The notes under the pieces: model-generated | What the model saw: the letters and a program-made list of their open reading frames with translations, nothing else | The model's database searches: none | What the model was told of the DNA's origin: nothing | DNA from: Pseudomonas entomophila | GTDB taxonomy: Bacteria; Pseudomonadota; Gammaproteobacteria; Pseudomonadales; Pseudomonadaceae | Reading direction: 5' to 3' | Length of the DNA: 64,000 bases | NCBI RefSeq assembly: GCF_029193575.1 | Contig: NZ_JARGCS010000040.1 | Span: 16,592 to 80,591 of the forward strand | Translations under genes and position numbers: made by a program | Shown here: in pieces, positions 33,344-41,101 of the stretch | Layout of the letters: every line of letters begins with the position of its first letter | Numbering within the stretch: the first letter of the stretch is position 1

Positions 33344-34348
33344 ATGCACCCCATCTACATCGACTTCCTCAACGGCCCGGACATCGAAGCCCTGGCCCTG
33401 GACAACGACGAGATTCTCAGCGCCATCGAAGCCAGCCTGGCCATCCAGGGCCATGGCGATGCGGTCATCGAGCCGCGCACCCACCTGATCCCCGGCAACG
33501 GCATCAACGGCCACTTCAACGTGTTGCGCGGCGTGCTCGGCGGCCCGGTCGGCCGCGCCGGGGTCAAGGTGGTCGGCGACTTCGTCGACAACTACCGCCA
33601 CGGCCTGCCATCGGAACTGGCCATCCTCAACCTGCTCGACCCGGCCACCGGCGTGCCGAGGGCGATCCTCGACGCCTCGTCGATCACCGACATGCGCACC
33701 GGCGCCCTGACGGCCCTCGGCGCTCGCCACCTGGCCCGTCCCGACAGCAAGGTGCTGGCGCACATCGGCGCGCGCGGCACGGCGTACTGGAACGTGCGCC
33801 TGCTCGACCACCTGTTCGACTTCGACGAGATCCGCGTGCACTCGCGCCGCCCACAAAGCCGCGAAGCCTTCGCCGAACGCCTGCGCCAGGACTTGGGCAA
33901 GCCGGTCATCGTCACCGAGGACTGGGAAAGCACCGTGCGCGGCGCCGACATCGTGGTCGAGGCTTCGCGCCTGGAGCGACCCGAACCGCTGCTGCGCACC
34001 GAGTGGATCACGCCGGGAGCGTTCGTCGTGCCCTACGGCACCATGAGCGCGGTGGAGCTGTCGTTGACCGACATCATGGACAAGCTGGTGGTCGACGACT
34101 GGGGCCAGTGCAAAGGGGGGCAGTTCGGTGCCCTGCGCGCCCATGTGGAGGCCGGCAAGCTCAGCGAGCAGAGCTTGCATGCCGAGCTCGGGCAGATCGT
34201 CGCCGGGCTCAAGCCGGGGCGCGAGCATGACGGCGAGACCATCCTGTTCTGGCACCGCGGCCTGAGCCTGAGCGATATCGCCCTGGGCCATGCGCTGCTG
34301 GAAAAGGCCCGGCGCCTGGGCATCGGCCAGCGGCTGCGTTTCGCGTGA
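33344..34348 (+). CDS. Ornithine cyclodeaminase/mu-crystallin family enzyme
   Basis: A 334-residue NAD(P)-dependent enzyme. Rossmann part at about 140-260 with VLAHIGARGTAYWNVRLL; SSITDMRTGALTALGARHLA and ADIVVEASRLERPEPLL are family segments. Members deaminate and cyclise ornithine, reduce cyclic imines, or make diaminopropionate, so reaction is open. ACGAGG lies before ATG 33344. It overlaps the lyase start by four bases (GTGA), so both proteins are made together and probably act on the same compound. Confidence 0.85.
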   Translation: MHPIYIDFLNGPDIEALALDNDEILSAIEASLAIQGHGDAVIEPRTHLIPGNGINGHFNVLRGVLGGPVGRAGVKVVGDFVDNYRHGLPSELAILNLLDPATGVPRAILDASSITDMRTGALTALGARHLARPDSKVLAHIGARGTAYWNVRLLDHLFDFDEIRVHSRRPQSREAFAERLRQDLGKPVIVTEDWESTVRGADIVVEASRLERPEPLLRTEWITPGAFVVPYGTMSAVELSLTDIMDKLVVDDWGQCKGGQFGALRAHVEAGKLSEQSLHAELGQIVAGLKPGREHDGETILFWHRGLSLSDIALGHALLEKARRLGIGQRLRFA

Positions 34349-35793
34349 CGGTGCTGGGGCCGCAAGGGCTGGGCCTGGAGCAACTGCTGGCGGTGGCCGA
34401 CGAAGGCGCCGCGCTGCGTTTTTCCGCGGCGGCGCGTCGGGGCATCGATGCCGGGCATGCGCTGTTGCTGGAGCAGGTGGCGGCGGGCGTGCCGGTGTAT
34501 GGCGTGACCACCGGCCTCGGGGCGGCGGTTGACCAGGCCCAGGCGCAGGACGATGCGCTGTTCCAGCAGCGCATCGTGCCTGGCCGGGCGGTGAGCCTGG
34601 GGCGCCTGGCCGAGCGCCGCGAGGTGCGGGCGATCTTCGCGGCGCGCCTTTCGGGGCTGGCCCAGGGGCGTTCGGGGATCTCCCTGGCGACTGCCGAGCG
34701 CCTGCTGGCCCTGCTCGAACAGGGCATCCACCCCGAGGTGCCGCTGCTCGGCTCGCTGGGCGAAAGCGACCTGGCGCCGCTGGCGCACCTGAGCCTGGCA
34801 CTGCTGGGGCAGGGGCGGGTGACGTATCGCGGGCAGGCCATGGGCGCCGCCCAGGCGCTGGCCGAGGCCGGGCTTTCAGTGGCCACGCTGACCGGCAAGG
34901 ACGGCCTGGCGCTGGTCTCGGCCAATTCGGCGAGCATCGGCCTGGGCGCGTTGCTGGTGGCCGACACGCAACGCGTGCTGGCGCGTCAGTCGGGCGCGCT
35001 GGCGTTGTCTTGTGAAGGCTTTCGCGCCAGCCTCGCGCCGTTCCAGCCCTGGGCCGCGCGCCTGCGCCCGGTGCCGGGGCAGGCCGAGCAGTCGGCGGCA
35101 TTGCTGGCGCTGCTGGCTGGTGGCGACCTCGAAGACTCGCGCCAGGCCCGGCGCCTGCAAGACCCGCTGAGCCTGCGCTGCGCCACCGTCGTGCTGGGCG
35201 CGGCGCAGCAGGCCTGGGCGCAGGCGCGGGCGCTGGTGGAACTGGAGTTGGCCAGCGCTGCCGACAACCCGGCGCTGCTCGAGGAGACCGGCGAGGTGCT
35301 GGTGACCGCCAACTTCGACAGCACCCACCTGGCCCTGGCCTTCGAGGGGCTGGGCCTGGCCTTGAGCCGCGTGGCGGTGGCCAGTGCCGAGCGCATCGCC
35401 AAGCTGCTGTCGCCGACCTTCAGCGACCTGCCGCGCGCCTTGGCCCCCCGCTCTGGCCGCGTGGGGCTGGCGGCGCTGCATCGCACGGCGGCGGCGCTGG
35501 TGGCGGAAATCACGCACTTGGCCAACCCGATCCCGGCGATCAGCATCGCCGTCGCCGATCGGGTGGAGGATTACGCCGGGCAGGCGCTGGCGGTGGTCGA
35601 GAAGACCCGCTCGCTGTTGCTGCGCGTGGAGTGGCTGACGCGCATCGAACTGGTGTGCGCGGCCCAGGCAGTGGACCTGCGTGGCGACATTCGCCTGGGC
35701 GATGGGGTGCGCCAGGTGTATGAGGAGGTGCGGCGCAACGTGGCGTTCGTCGACGAAGACCGGCTGATCGACCTGTCCGTGCCCTGGCGCTAA
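34345..35793 (+). CDS. Histidine/aromatic ammonia-lyase-fold enzyme lacking the MIO tripeptide
   Basis: A 482-residue member of the HAL/PAL family. Conserved: Y52 in VYGVTTGLG, QRIVPGRAVSLG, KDGLALVSANSA (185-196) and NFDSTHLALAFEG. The loop that normally reads GSxGASGDLAPLAH and forms the MIO electrophile reads GSLG-E140-S141-D142-LAPLAH: Ala-Ser-Gly is lost with one residue deleted. The Tyr of DPYSLR is Leu275 (DPLSLR). MIO-dependent ammonia elimination is therefore not expected; an elimination from an already activated substrate, such as a trimethylammonium betaine, is an attractive inference. Last gene of the operon; its stop overlaps the convergent DUF3509 gene. Confidence 0.85.
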   Translation: MTVLGPQGLGLEQLLAVADEGAALRFSAAARRGIDAGHALLLEQVAAGVPVYGVTTGLGAAVDQAQAQDDALFQQRIVPGRAVSLGRLAERREVRAIFAARLSGLAQGRSGISLATAERLLALLEQGIHPEVPLLGSLGESDLAPLAHLSLALLGQGRVTYRGQAMGAAQALAEAGLSVATLTGKDGLALVSANSASIGLGALLVADTQRVLARQSGALALSCEGFRASLAPFQPWAARLRPVPGQAEQSAALLALLAGGDLEDSRQARRLQDPLSLRCATVVLGAAQQAWAQARALVELELASAADNPALLEETGEVLVTANFDSTHLALAFEGLGLALSRVAVASAERIAKLLSPTFSDLPRALAPRSGRVGLAALHRTAAALVAEITHLANPIPAISIAVADRVEDYAGQALAVVEKTRSLLLRVEWLTRIELVCAAQAVDLRGDIRLGDGVRQVYEEVRRNVAFVDEDRLIDLSVPWR

Positions 35794-36086
35794 TGCGCCA
35801 GGTGGCGGGCGTTCCACGGCGTGTCGCGGTGCGCGCCGGTCATCGCGGCGAGGATCTCCAGGGCGCTGTGGCCCTGCTCGATGGCCAGGCCGAACCGGAT
35901 GCTGTCGATGACCCGGCGCAGGCGCTCGGGGTCGTTGCGCTGGGCCTGGGTGATCAGGCGTTTGGCGACCACGCCGGTGTCGTCCGAGAGGGTCAGCATG
36001 ATGCTGCCGTCGAGCCGTTCGATGCTCAGGTTGACCCGGTAGTGGGGGGCGAAGGCGTCGCTGATGAGGTCGAAGGGGTTGGTCAT
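35790..36086 (-). CDS. DUF3509 family protein
   Basis: A 98-residue Pseudomonas protein: MTNPFDLISDAFAPHYRVNLSIERLDGS then RLITQAQRNDPERLRRVI (by position 1-70). The family has no known function. ATG 36086 is the family-like start; the open frame extends upstream. Its stop overlaps the lyase stop by four bases on the other strand. Confidence 0.75.
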   Translation of the reverse strand: MTNPFDLISDAFAPHYRVNLSIERLDGSIMLTLSDDTGVVAKRLITQAQRNDPERLRRVIDSIRFGLAIEQGHSALEILAAMTGAHRDTPWNARHLAH

Positions 36087-36230
36087 GGGGCTGGGTCTGC
36101 AAAAGGGTGTGCAGGGGTTGACCGTGCTCGGTGGGGGAGGGTTCAGGGCCGTTGATCGGGTGGGGCAGTGGTGGCCTCTTCGCAGGTTTGCCCGCGAAGA
36201 ACACAATGCGGTTTTCAGGCCGCATACGAA

Positions 36231-36257
36231 AACGCCCGGCGCGATGCACCGGGCGTT
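36231..36257 (-). terminator. Terminator of the HPF-type gene
   Basis: AACGCCCGG (36231-36239) and CCGGGCGTT (36249-36257) pair perfectly; on the minus strand the hairpin ends in TTTT, 13 bases after the stop. Confidence 0.7.
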
Positions 36258-36269
36258 CGGGGTTCAGCG

Positions 36270-36611
36270 TTATTCGTCGCTGTGCTGCGGCACCGCGCGC
36301 TTGCTGCGCAACTTGCCGTAGAAGTGCTCCAGCGCGTTGTTCAGCTTGCTGGCCGCGCCGTCGACGGCCTGGTCCAGCGACGTGGCGGTGTGGGTCACGG
36401 AAATCGGTTGGTGGCCTTTCGGGCGAGCCTCCATCTGGCAGCGCTTGTCGTGCGGTCCGGGCTTGTCGCCGCTCTCGTCGCGCAAGTGGACCTCAATGCG
36501 GGTGAGGTCGTCTTCGTAACGTTCGAGTGTGCTCTCCAGCGTACTGCGAACCCACTCGTTGAGACGGCTGTTGCCTTGGATGTGGTTGCTGCTGTTGACC
36601 TGGATTTGCAT
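36270..36611 (-). CDS. HPF/RaiA-type ribosome-associated protein
   Basis: A 113-residue protein: MQIQVNSSNHIQGNSRLNEWV, LERYEDDLTRIEVHLRDES, and MEARPKGHQPISVTHTATSLDQAVDGAASKLNNAL (by position 60-95), the beta-alpha-beta-beta-beta-alpha HPF fold. Members bind the 30S decoding site and favour ribosome hibernation. A C-terminal extension is absent, so it is a short form. AAGGATTGGAATC precedes ATG 36611; single-gene unit with its own terminator. Confidence 0.85.
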   Translation of the reverse strand: MQIQVNSSNHIQGNSRLNEWVRSTLESTLERYEDDLTRIEVHLRDESGDKPGPHDKRCQMEARPKGHQPISVTHTATSLDQAVDGAASKLNNALEHFYGKLRSKRAVPQHSDE

Positions 36612-36786
36612 GATTCCAATCCTTATTCAGCTTGCTCGCGAGAGGCGTGCCTAGGCCAGTGAGGCCCTGGGAAAAGCGTCGCCTCTTGACTCTAAGGTCA
36701 GGGATCCGCGCGGCGATTTCAACCCCCTTTCTCGATAAATTTTTTGTAGCAATTGGGGCTGCTACGCAGCCCATCGGGGGGGGCCG

Positions 36787-39099
36787 TCAGAACGCCACCG
36801 ACGTCTGCACGTACAACGTGCGCGGCTCACCCACGTACTTGCCCTTGTTGTTGTCATCGAACGAGCGCGTGTAGTACTCGCGATTGAACAGGTTCTTCAC
36901 CCCCACCGCGACCTTCAGGTTCGACAACTGCGGCCCGAAGTCATAGGCCGCGCGGCTGCTCACCAGCATGTACCCCGGAATGCGTCCGGTGCTGCCGTCG
37001 GCGCTCTCGGCGTGGGTGTTGGCGTTGTCGGCGTACTGGCTGCTCTGGAAGCTGGCGTCCAGGTTCAACGCCCACGGCCCCTCGGTGTAACCGACGCCGA
37101 GGCTACCCTTGTGCCGCGACGAGAACGGCACTTGGTTGCCTTTGTTCGGCCCGTCCTCACGGATGCTCGCGTCGACGAAGGCATAGCTGGCATGCACGTC
37201 GAAGCCGGCCAGCGCCGGGCTCAGGCCATCGAGGGCATAGCGCACGCGGGTCTCCAGGCCTTGGTGGCGGGTCTCGCCGCGGGCGATCACCGAGTCGTTG
37301 GTCTGGTTGCTTTCGTACTGGTTGTCGAAGTTGATCAGGAACGCGCCCAGCTCGGCCTGCAGGTCGCCGTTGTCGTAGCGGGTGCCGACCTCCCAGGTGC
37401 GTGCCTTCTCGGGCTTGACCTCGCCACTGCTGACGCGGTTGGGCATCTGGCTGTACTGCACGCTGCCGAACGAGCCTTCGGTGTTGGCGTAGAGGTTCCA
37501 GGTGTCGGTCAGGTGGTACATCACGTTCAGCGCTGGCAGCGCGGTGTTGTAGCTGCCCTGGTAGCGCTCGCCGCTGAGCTTGTTGCCCTGCTCGGAGTCG
37601 ATCATCTCGTAGCGGATGCCTGGGGTGATGGTCCAGCGGCCGATGTCGATGCGGTCGTCCAGGTAGATCGCGTGGGCTTCGGTGCTGCCGCGTGTGTCGC
37701 GGTCGTTGCGGCTGGCGGTGGTCGGCAGGTTGCCGGTGACCGGCTCGCGGAAGCGCAGCTCGTGGCCGGCCTCGTTGACGTAGCGGTAGCCGACGCCCAG
37801 CTCGTGCCAGCTGTCACCCAGCGCCAGGCCCTGGGAGAAGCGGGTCTCGATGCCGCGCACCCAGTATTCGCGTGGCGACAGCGAGACGAAGCTGCCCTGG
37901 TCGAGGTAACCGCTGCGCAGGGTCTTGGTGAAGAAGCTGTTGACGCTGAACTGGCGGTCGTCCTGCTTGTAGTCGTAGCCGACGTTGACCAGGGTGCGGC
38001 GGCCCCAGAACTTGTCCTTCGGGCGGGTGGACTGGTACGGGTCCTGGTCGAACGCGGCCTTGCTCAGGCCGCCGGGCATGTCGGCCTCGCCGTCGTAGTA
38101 CTGGGCCATGGCATGCAGGCTGTTGGCTTCGTCCAGTTGCAGCTTGCCTTTGAGGATCAGGTCGTCGATCTGCGTGTCGCTGTGCTCGCGCCAGTCGCCG
38201 CCACGGGTGCCGGAATACAGCAGCGCGCCGCCCAGGCCGTTGGCGTTGGTGCCGCCGACCAGCAGGTTGGCGCTGTTCTTGATGCCATCATGGCTCGACG
38301 AGGGGCTGATCTGGTTCTGCATCGCCGCCTTGAAGGTCGCCTGCTCGGGGATGGCGCGGGTGACGAAGTTGACGATCCCGCCGACGTTCTGCGGGCCGTA
38401 GCGCACCGCGCCGCCGCCGCGCACCACATCGACCGCGTCCATGTTGCCCAGGCTGATCGGCGCCAGCGACAGTTGCGGCTGGCCGTAGGGCGCGAAGGGC
38501 ACCGGGATGCCGTCCATCAGCACGGTGGAGCGCGAGGCCAGGCGCGGGTTGAGGCCGCGGATGCCGAAGTTCAGCGCCAGGTCGTGGCTGCCGGTGCCGT
38601 TGTTCTCCGGGGCGTTGACCCCGGGGATGCGGTTGAGCACTTCGCGCGCGGTGCTGGCGCCGCTGCGCTCGAAGTCTTCGCGGCGCACCACGTCGCGCGC
38701 GCCGGGGTGTTCGAAGACATTGTCCTGGCGCGCTTCGGCCAGCCAGTCGCCGACCACGGTGGAGGCGCCCAGCTCGATCGGGCCACTGTCGGCGGCGTTG
38801 GCCACCGGTTGCAGGCTGAAGGCGTTGTCGGCTTCCTGGTGGGCTTGCAGGCCACTGCCGCGCAGCAGGGCGTCGAGGCCCTGGCGCACGTCGTACTGGC
38901 CTTGCAGGCCAGGGCTGCGCAGGCCCTGGGTGAGCGGCGAGCCGAACGAGATCAGCGCGCCGCTCTCGCGGCCGAACTGGTTCAGGGCGTCTTCCAGGGT
39001 GCCGGCGGCGATCTGGTAGTCGCGCGGGGCCGCCTGGGCGGCGGGCAGGGTGAGGCTCAAGGTGGCGGCGAGCAGCAGGGCGAGGGGCGTGGGGCGCAT
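36787..39099 (-). CDS. fecA: TonB-dependent ferric-citrate-type receptor with signalling domain
   Basis: A 770-residue receptor. Signal peptide to about residue 23 (AAQA), STN domain about 28-95 (YQIAAGTLEDALNQFGRESG), plug with VLNRIPGVNAPENNG and VRGGGAVRYGPQNVGGIVNFVTR (by position), barrel ending YVGEPRTLYVQTSVAF. The order fecI-fecR-fecA and the receptor type point to ferric dicitrate uptake; similarity to FecA is from memory, and another citrate-like chelate is possible. It signals to the adjacent FecR. Confidence 0.85.
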   Translation of the reverse strand: MRPTPLALLLAATLSLTLPAAQAAPRDYQIAAGTLEDALNQFGRESGALISFGSPLTQGLRSPGLQGQYDVRQGLDALLRGSGLQAHQEADNAFSLQPVANAADSGPIELGASTVVGDWLAEARQDNVFEHPGARDVVRREDFERSGASTAREVLNRIPGVNAPENNGTGSHDLALNFGIRGLNPRLASRSTVLMDGIPVPFAPYGQPQLSLAPISLGNMDAVDVVRGGGAVRYGPQNVGGIVNFVTRAIPEQATFKAAMQNQISPSSSHDGIKNSANLLVGGTNANGLGGALLYSGTRGGDWREHSDTQIDDLILKGKLQLDEANSLHAMAQYYDGEADMPGGLSKAAFDQDPYQSTRPKDKFWGRRTLVNVGYDYKQDDRQFSVNSFFTKTLRSGYLDQGSFVSLSPREYWVRGIETRFSQGLALGDSWHELGVGYRYVNEAGHELRFREPVTGNLPTTASRNDRDTRGSTEAHAIYLDDRIDIGRWTITPGIRYEMIDSEQGNKLSGERYQGSYNTALPALNVMYHLTDTWNLYANTEGSFGSVQYSQMPNRVSSGEVKPEKARTWEVGTRYDNGDLQAELGAFLINFDNQYESNQTNDSVIARGETRHQGLETRVRYALDGLSPALAGFDVHASYAFVDASIREDGPNKGNQVPFSSRHKGSLGVGYTEGPWALNLDASFQSSQYADNANTHAESADGSTGRIPGYMLVSSRAAYDFGPQLSNLKVAVGVKNLFNREYYTRSFDDNNKGKYVGEPRTLYVQTSVAF

Positions 39100-39191
39100 G
39101 GGAGGTCCTGTGAGAAGGGGGTTCTGCCTTCTCTGTCACGCGAGGGGGCGGAAATGGCTCAGGGGGGTGAATTTTTTTGTATTTGCCGGCC

Positions 39192-40121
39192 CTATCCCAC
39201 CCGCCCCTCGACCGTCACCCAATACCGGGTGAAGCGCCGCACCCGCACCGGCAACGCCACCTCCAGCATCTCCAAGATCCGCTCGCTGTCGTCCAACGGG
39301 TACGACCCGGAAATCCGCAAATCGGCCACCTGTTCGCTGCACCCCAGCTGCCCATGGCGGTAGCGCGACAGCTCCGCGAGGAAATCCGCCAGGCGCATCT
39401 GCGAGGCCACCAGCATGCCGTCCACCCAGGCCCCGCTGTTGCGGTCCAGCGGCGCGATGCCCTGCCAACCCCCCGCGAGCAACCGCGCCTGTTGCCCGGC
39501 CAGCAGCGCCTGGCCACCCAGCAGCGCATGGCCGCTGAACACCGAGACCTGGCTGAAACCGTCGAACTGGCGCACGTTGAAGCGCCCGCTCCCCAGGCTC
39601 ACCGCCGCCTGCGCGGTGCGCAGCAGCAAAGGGCGCGGGTCGCGGGCGACATCCAGCAGCAGTTCGCCGTCGAGCAGGCGCACCTGGCGTTCGTGGCCGT
39701 CGAAGCGCACGTCGGCGGCGCTGCGGGTGTTCAGTTGCAGCAGGCTGCCGTCGTCCAGCGGCAGGCGCCGGCGTTGGCCCACCGGGCTGCGGTAGTCGGC
39801 CATCAGCCCCGGCAATGGGTTGTGCTGTTGCAGCCCAAGGCCGGTGGCGCTGGCCACGCCGACCAGCAGCAGGGCCTTGAGCGCCCGGCGTCGAGTCGGG
39901 GAGGGCGGCGCCTGCAAGGTGGCGTGCACCACGGGCGCGGTCGCCCCGCGCAGGCGCTGGTTGACCTGCTGAATGTGCGCCCAGGCGCGTTGGTGTTCGC
40001 CGTCGGCCAGCAGCCAGCGTTCCAGCGCTTGCTGCTGGGCCAGGTCGAAGCCCGCGCCCTGGGATTCGATCAACCAGTGCACGGCCTGCTCGGCCACCTG
40101 CGGGGAAAAGGTCGCGTTCAC
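39192..40121 (-). CDS. fecR: FecR anti-sigma/sensor of the ferric citrate system
   Basis: A 309-residue FecR: DUF4880 domain 5-55 (AVHWLIESQGAGFDLAQQQAL), twin-arginine-like SPTRRRALKALLLVG before the membrane helix (about 72-92), periplasmic FecR domain with VGQRRRLPLDDGSLLQLNTRS, and a C-terminal part ending RVRRFTRYWVTVEGRVG. The GTG start overlaps the fecI stop (GTGA). Confidence 0.9.
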   Translation of the reverse strand: MNATFSPQVAEQAVHWLIESQGAGFDLAQQQALERWLLADGEHQRAWAHIQQVNQRLRGATAPVVHATLQAPPSPTRRRALKALLLVGVASATGLGLQQHNPLPGLMADYRSPVGQRRRLPLDDGSLLQLNTRSAADVRFDGHERQVRLLDGELLLDVARDPRPLLLRTAQAAVSLGSGRFNVRQFDGFSQVSVFSGHALLGGQALLAGQQARLLAGGWQGIAPLDRNSGAWVDGMLVASQMRLADFLAELSRYRHGQLGCSEQVADLRISGSYPLDDSERILEMLEVALPVRVRRFTRYWVTVEGRVG

Positions 40122-40612
40122 AGGGCGAAGTAGCAGCGCAGGGCCGCCTTGTGCAGGTAGCGCTTGACCGTCGCCAGCGAAATGCCCAGCTCACGGGCGA
40201 TCTCGCCCTGGCCCAGGCCATCGACCTGGGCCAGCAGGAACGCGCGCTTGACCAGTGGCGGCAGGCCGTCGAGCAGGCGGTCGAGTTCGAGCAGGGTTTC
40301 GAAGATCAATGCCTTTTCCTCCTCGCTCGGCGCCATGTGCTCGGGCACCTGGGCCAGAGCCTCGAGGTAGGCGCGCTCCAGCGCCTGGCGGCGGAAGTGG
40401 TTGCACAGCACGCGCTTGGCGACGGTGGCGAGGAAAGCGCGCGGCTCGATCAACTGCGGCGCCTCGCGGGCCTGGAGCAGGCGCACATAGGTGTCCTGGG
40501 CCAGGTCGGCGGCGCTCTGCGGGCAGCCCAGGCGGCGGCGCAGCCAGCCGGTGAGCCAGGTGTGATGGGCGTGGTAGAGGCCTTCGACCGTGGAAGAGAG
40601 GGCGCTGGACAC
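40118..40612 (-). CDS. fecI: ECF sigma factor FecI
   Basis: A 164-residue ECF sigma. Region 2: DLAQDTYVRLLQAREAP; region 4: LPPLVKRAFLLAQVDGLGQGEIARELGISLATVKRYLH (about 118-155, by position). GTG start at 40612 with GGAG nine bases upstream. Together with fecR and fecA it forms the classic regulated receptor system; a probable Fur site lies upstream. Confidence 0.92.
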   Translation of the reverse strand: MSSALSSTVEGLYHAHHTWLTGWLRRRLGCPQSAADLAQDTYVRLLQAREAPQLIEPRAFLATVAKRVLCNHFRRQALERAYLEALAQVPEHMAPSEEEKALIFETLLELDRLLDGLPPLVKRAFLLAQVDGLGQGEIARELGISLATVKRYLHKAALRCYFAL

Positions 40613-40647
40613 CGCTGCGACTCCGGCGCCTTGCGACGCAACTGGAA

Positions 40648-40666
40648 GTAAGAATTGTTCGCATTG
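40648..40666 (-). promoter_or_regulatory. Probable Fur box upstream of fecI
   Basis: On the minus strand AATGCGAACAATTCTTAC resembles the pseudomonad iron box pattern (AATGxGAAT..ATTCTxA) as an imperfect dyad. Position 36 bases before the fecI start fits. Confidence 0.5.
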
Positions 40667-40744
40667 TATTCAGGGTTGGGGTTTTGGGCAATCCGCGCCG
40701 CCGTCATCGCGGGGCGAAGGGCCTCCTCATCCAGCAGTCTTTGC

Positions 40745-40767
40745 TTATGAGAATTGAAATCATTAAG
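40745..40767 (+). promoter_or_regulatory. Probable Fur box upstream of the DUF3649-PepSY operon
   Basis: TTATGAGAATTGAAATCATTAAG contains ATGAGAAT and ATCATT halves of a Fur dyad, 32 bases before the DUF3649 start. The two iron systems are thus back to back, each with its own iron box. Confidence 0.55.
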
Positions 40768-40798
40768 ATTGCACCCCCATTCCTCCAGGACCGTCGCC

Positions 40799-41101
40799 AT
40801 GAAACGCAACGCCGGCCTGCCCCTGAGCTACCGCCTGGCCGTCACTTCGCGCAGCCTGGCCGCGGTGCTGGGCGGCTACCTGCTGGCGTCCACCGCCAAC
40901 GTCTGCATCAGCCTGCTGATGCCCGGCGAGCAGGTCGACGCGGCGCTCACCGGGATGATGCTGTCGTTCGTTTTCTACCTGCTCGCCTTCCTCTGGTGCT
41001 TCGCCTGCCGCAGCGCCTGGCGCGCCTGGCTCGGCGTGCTGCTGCCGAGCCTGGCGCTGGCGGCGCTCGGTGGCGCGGCCTATTGGATGAAGAACCCATG
41101 A
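40799..41101 (+). CDS. DUF3649 small membrane protein, iron-uptake associated
   Basis: A 100-residue protein with three predicted helices (about 17-40, 47-66, 71-94), of the DUF3649 family usually found before PepSY and DUF3325 genes in iron loci. Function unknown. CCTCCAGGA lies upstream of ATG 40799. ATGA overlap with the next gene. Confidence 0.8.
   Translation: MKRNAGLPLSYRLAVTSRSLAAVLGGYLLASTANVCISLLMPGEQVDAALTGMMLSFVFYLLAFLWCFACRSAWRAWLGVLLPSLALAALGGAAYWMKNP

Noticed and set aside
25209..35793. Complete ergothioneine degradation pathway
   Set aside because: Only a lyase-fold enzyme could fit; no thiourocanate hydratase or later steps are visible, so the substrate remains open.
25209..35793. 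Metallophore (siderophore) biosynthesis cluster
   Set aside because: No NRPS, NIS synthetase or nicotianamine-synthase-like gene; OCD family alone is not enough.
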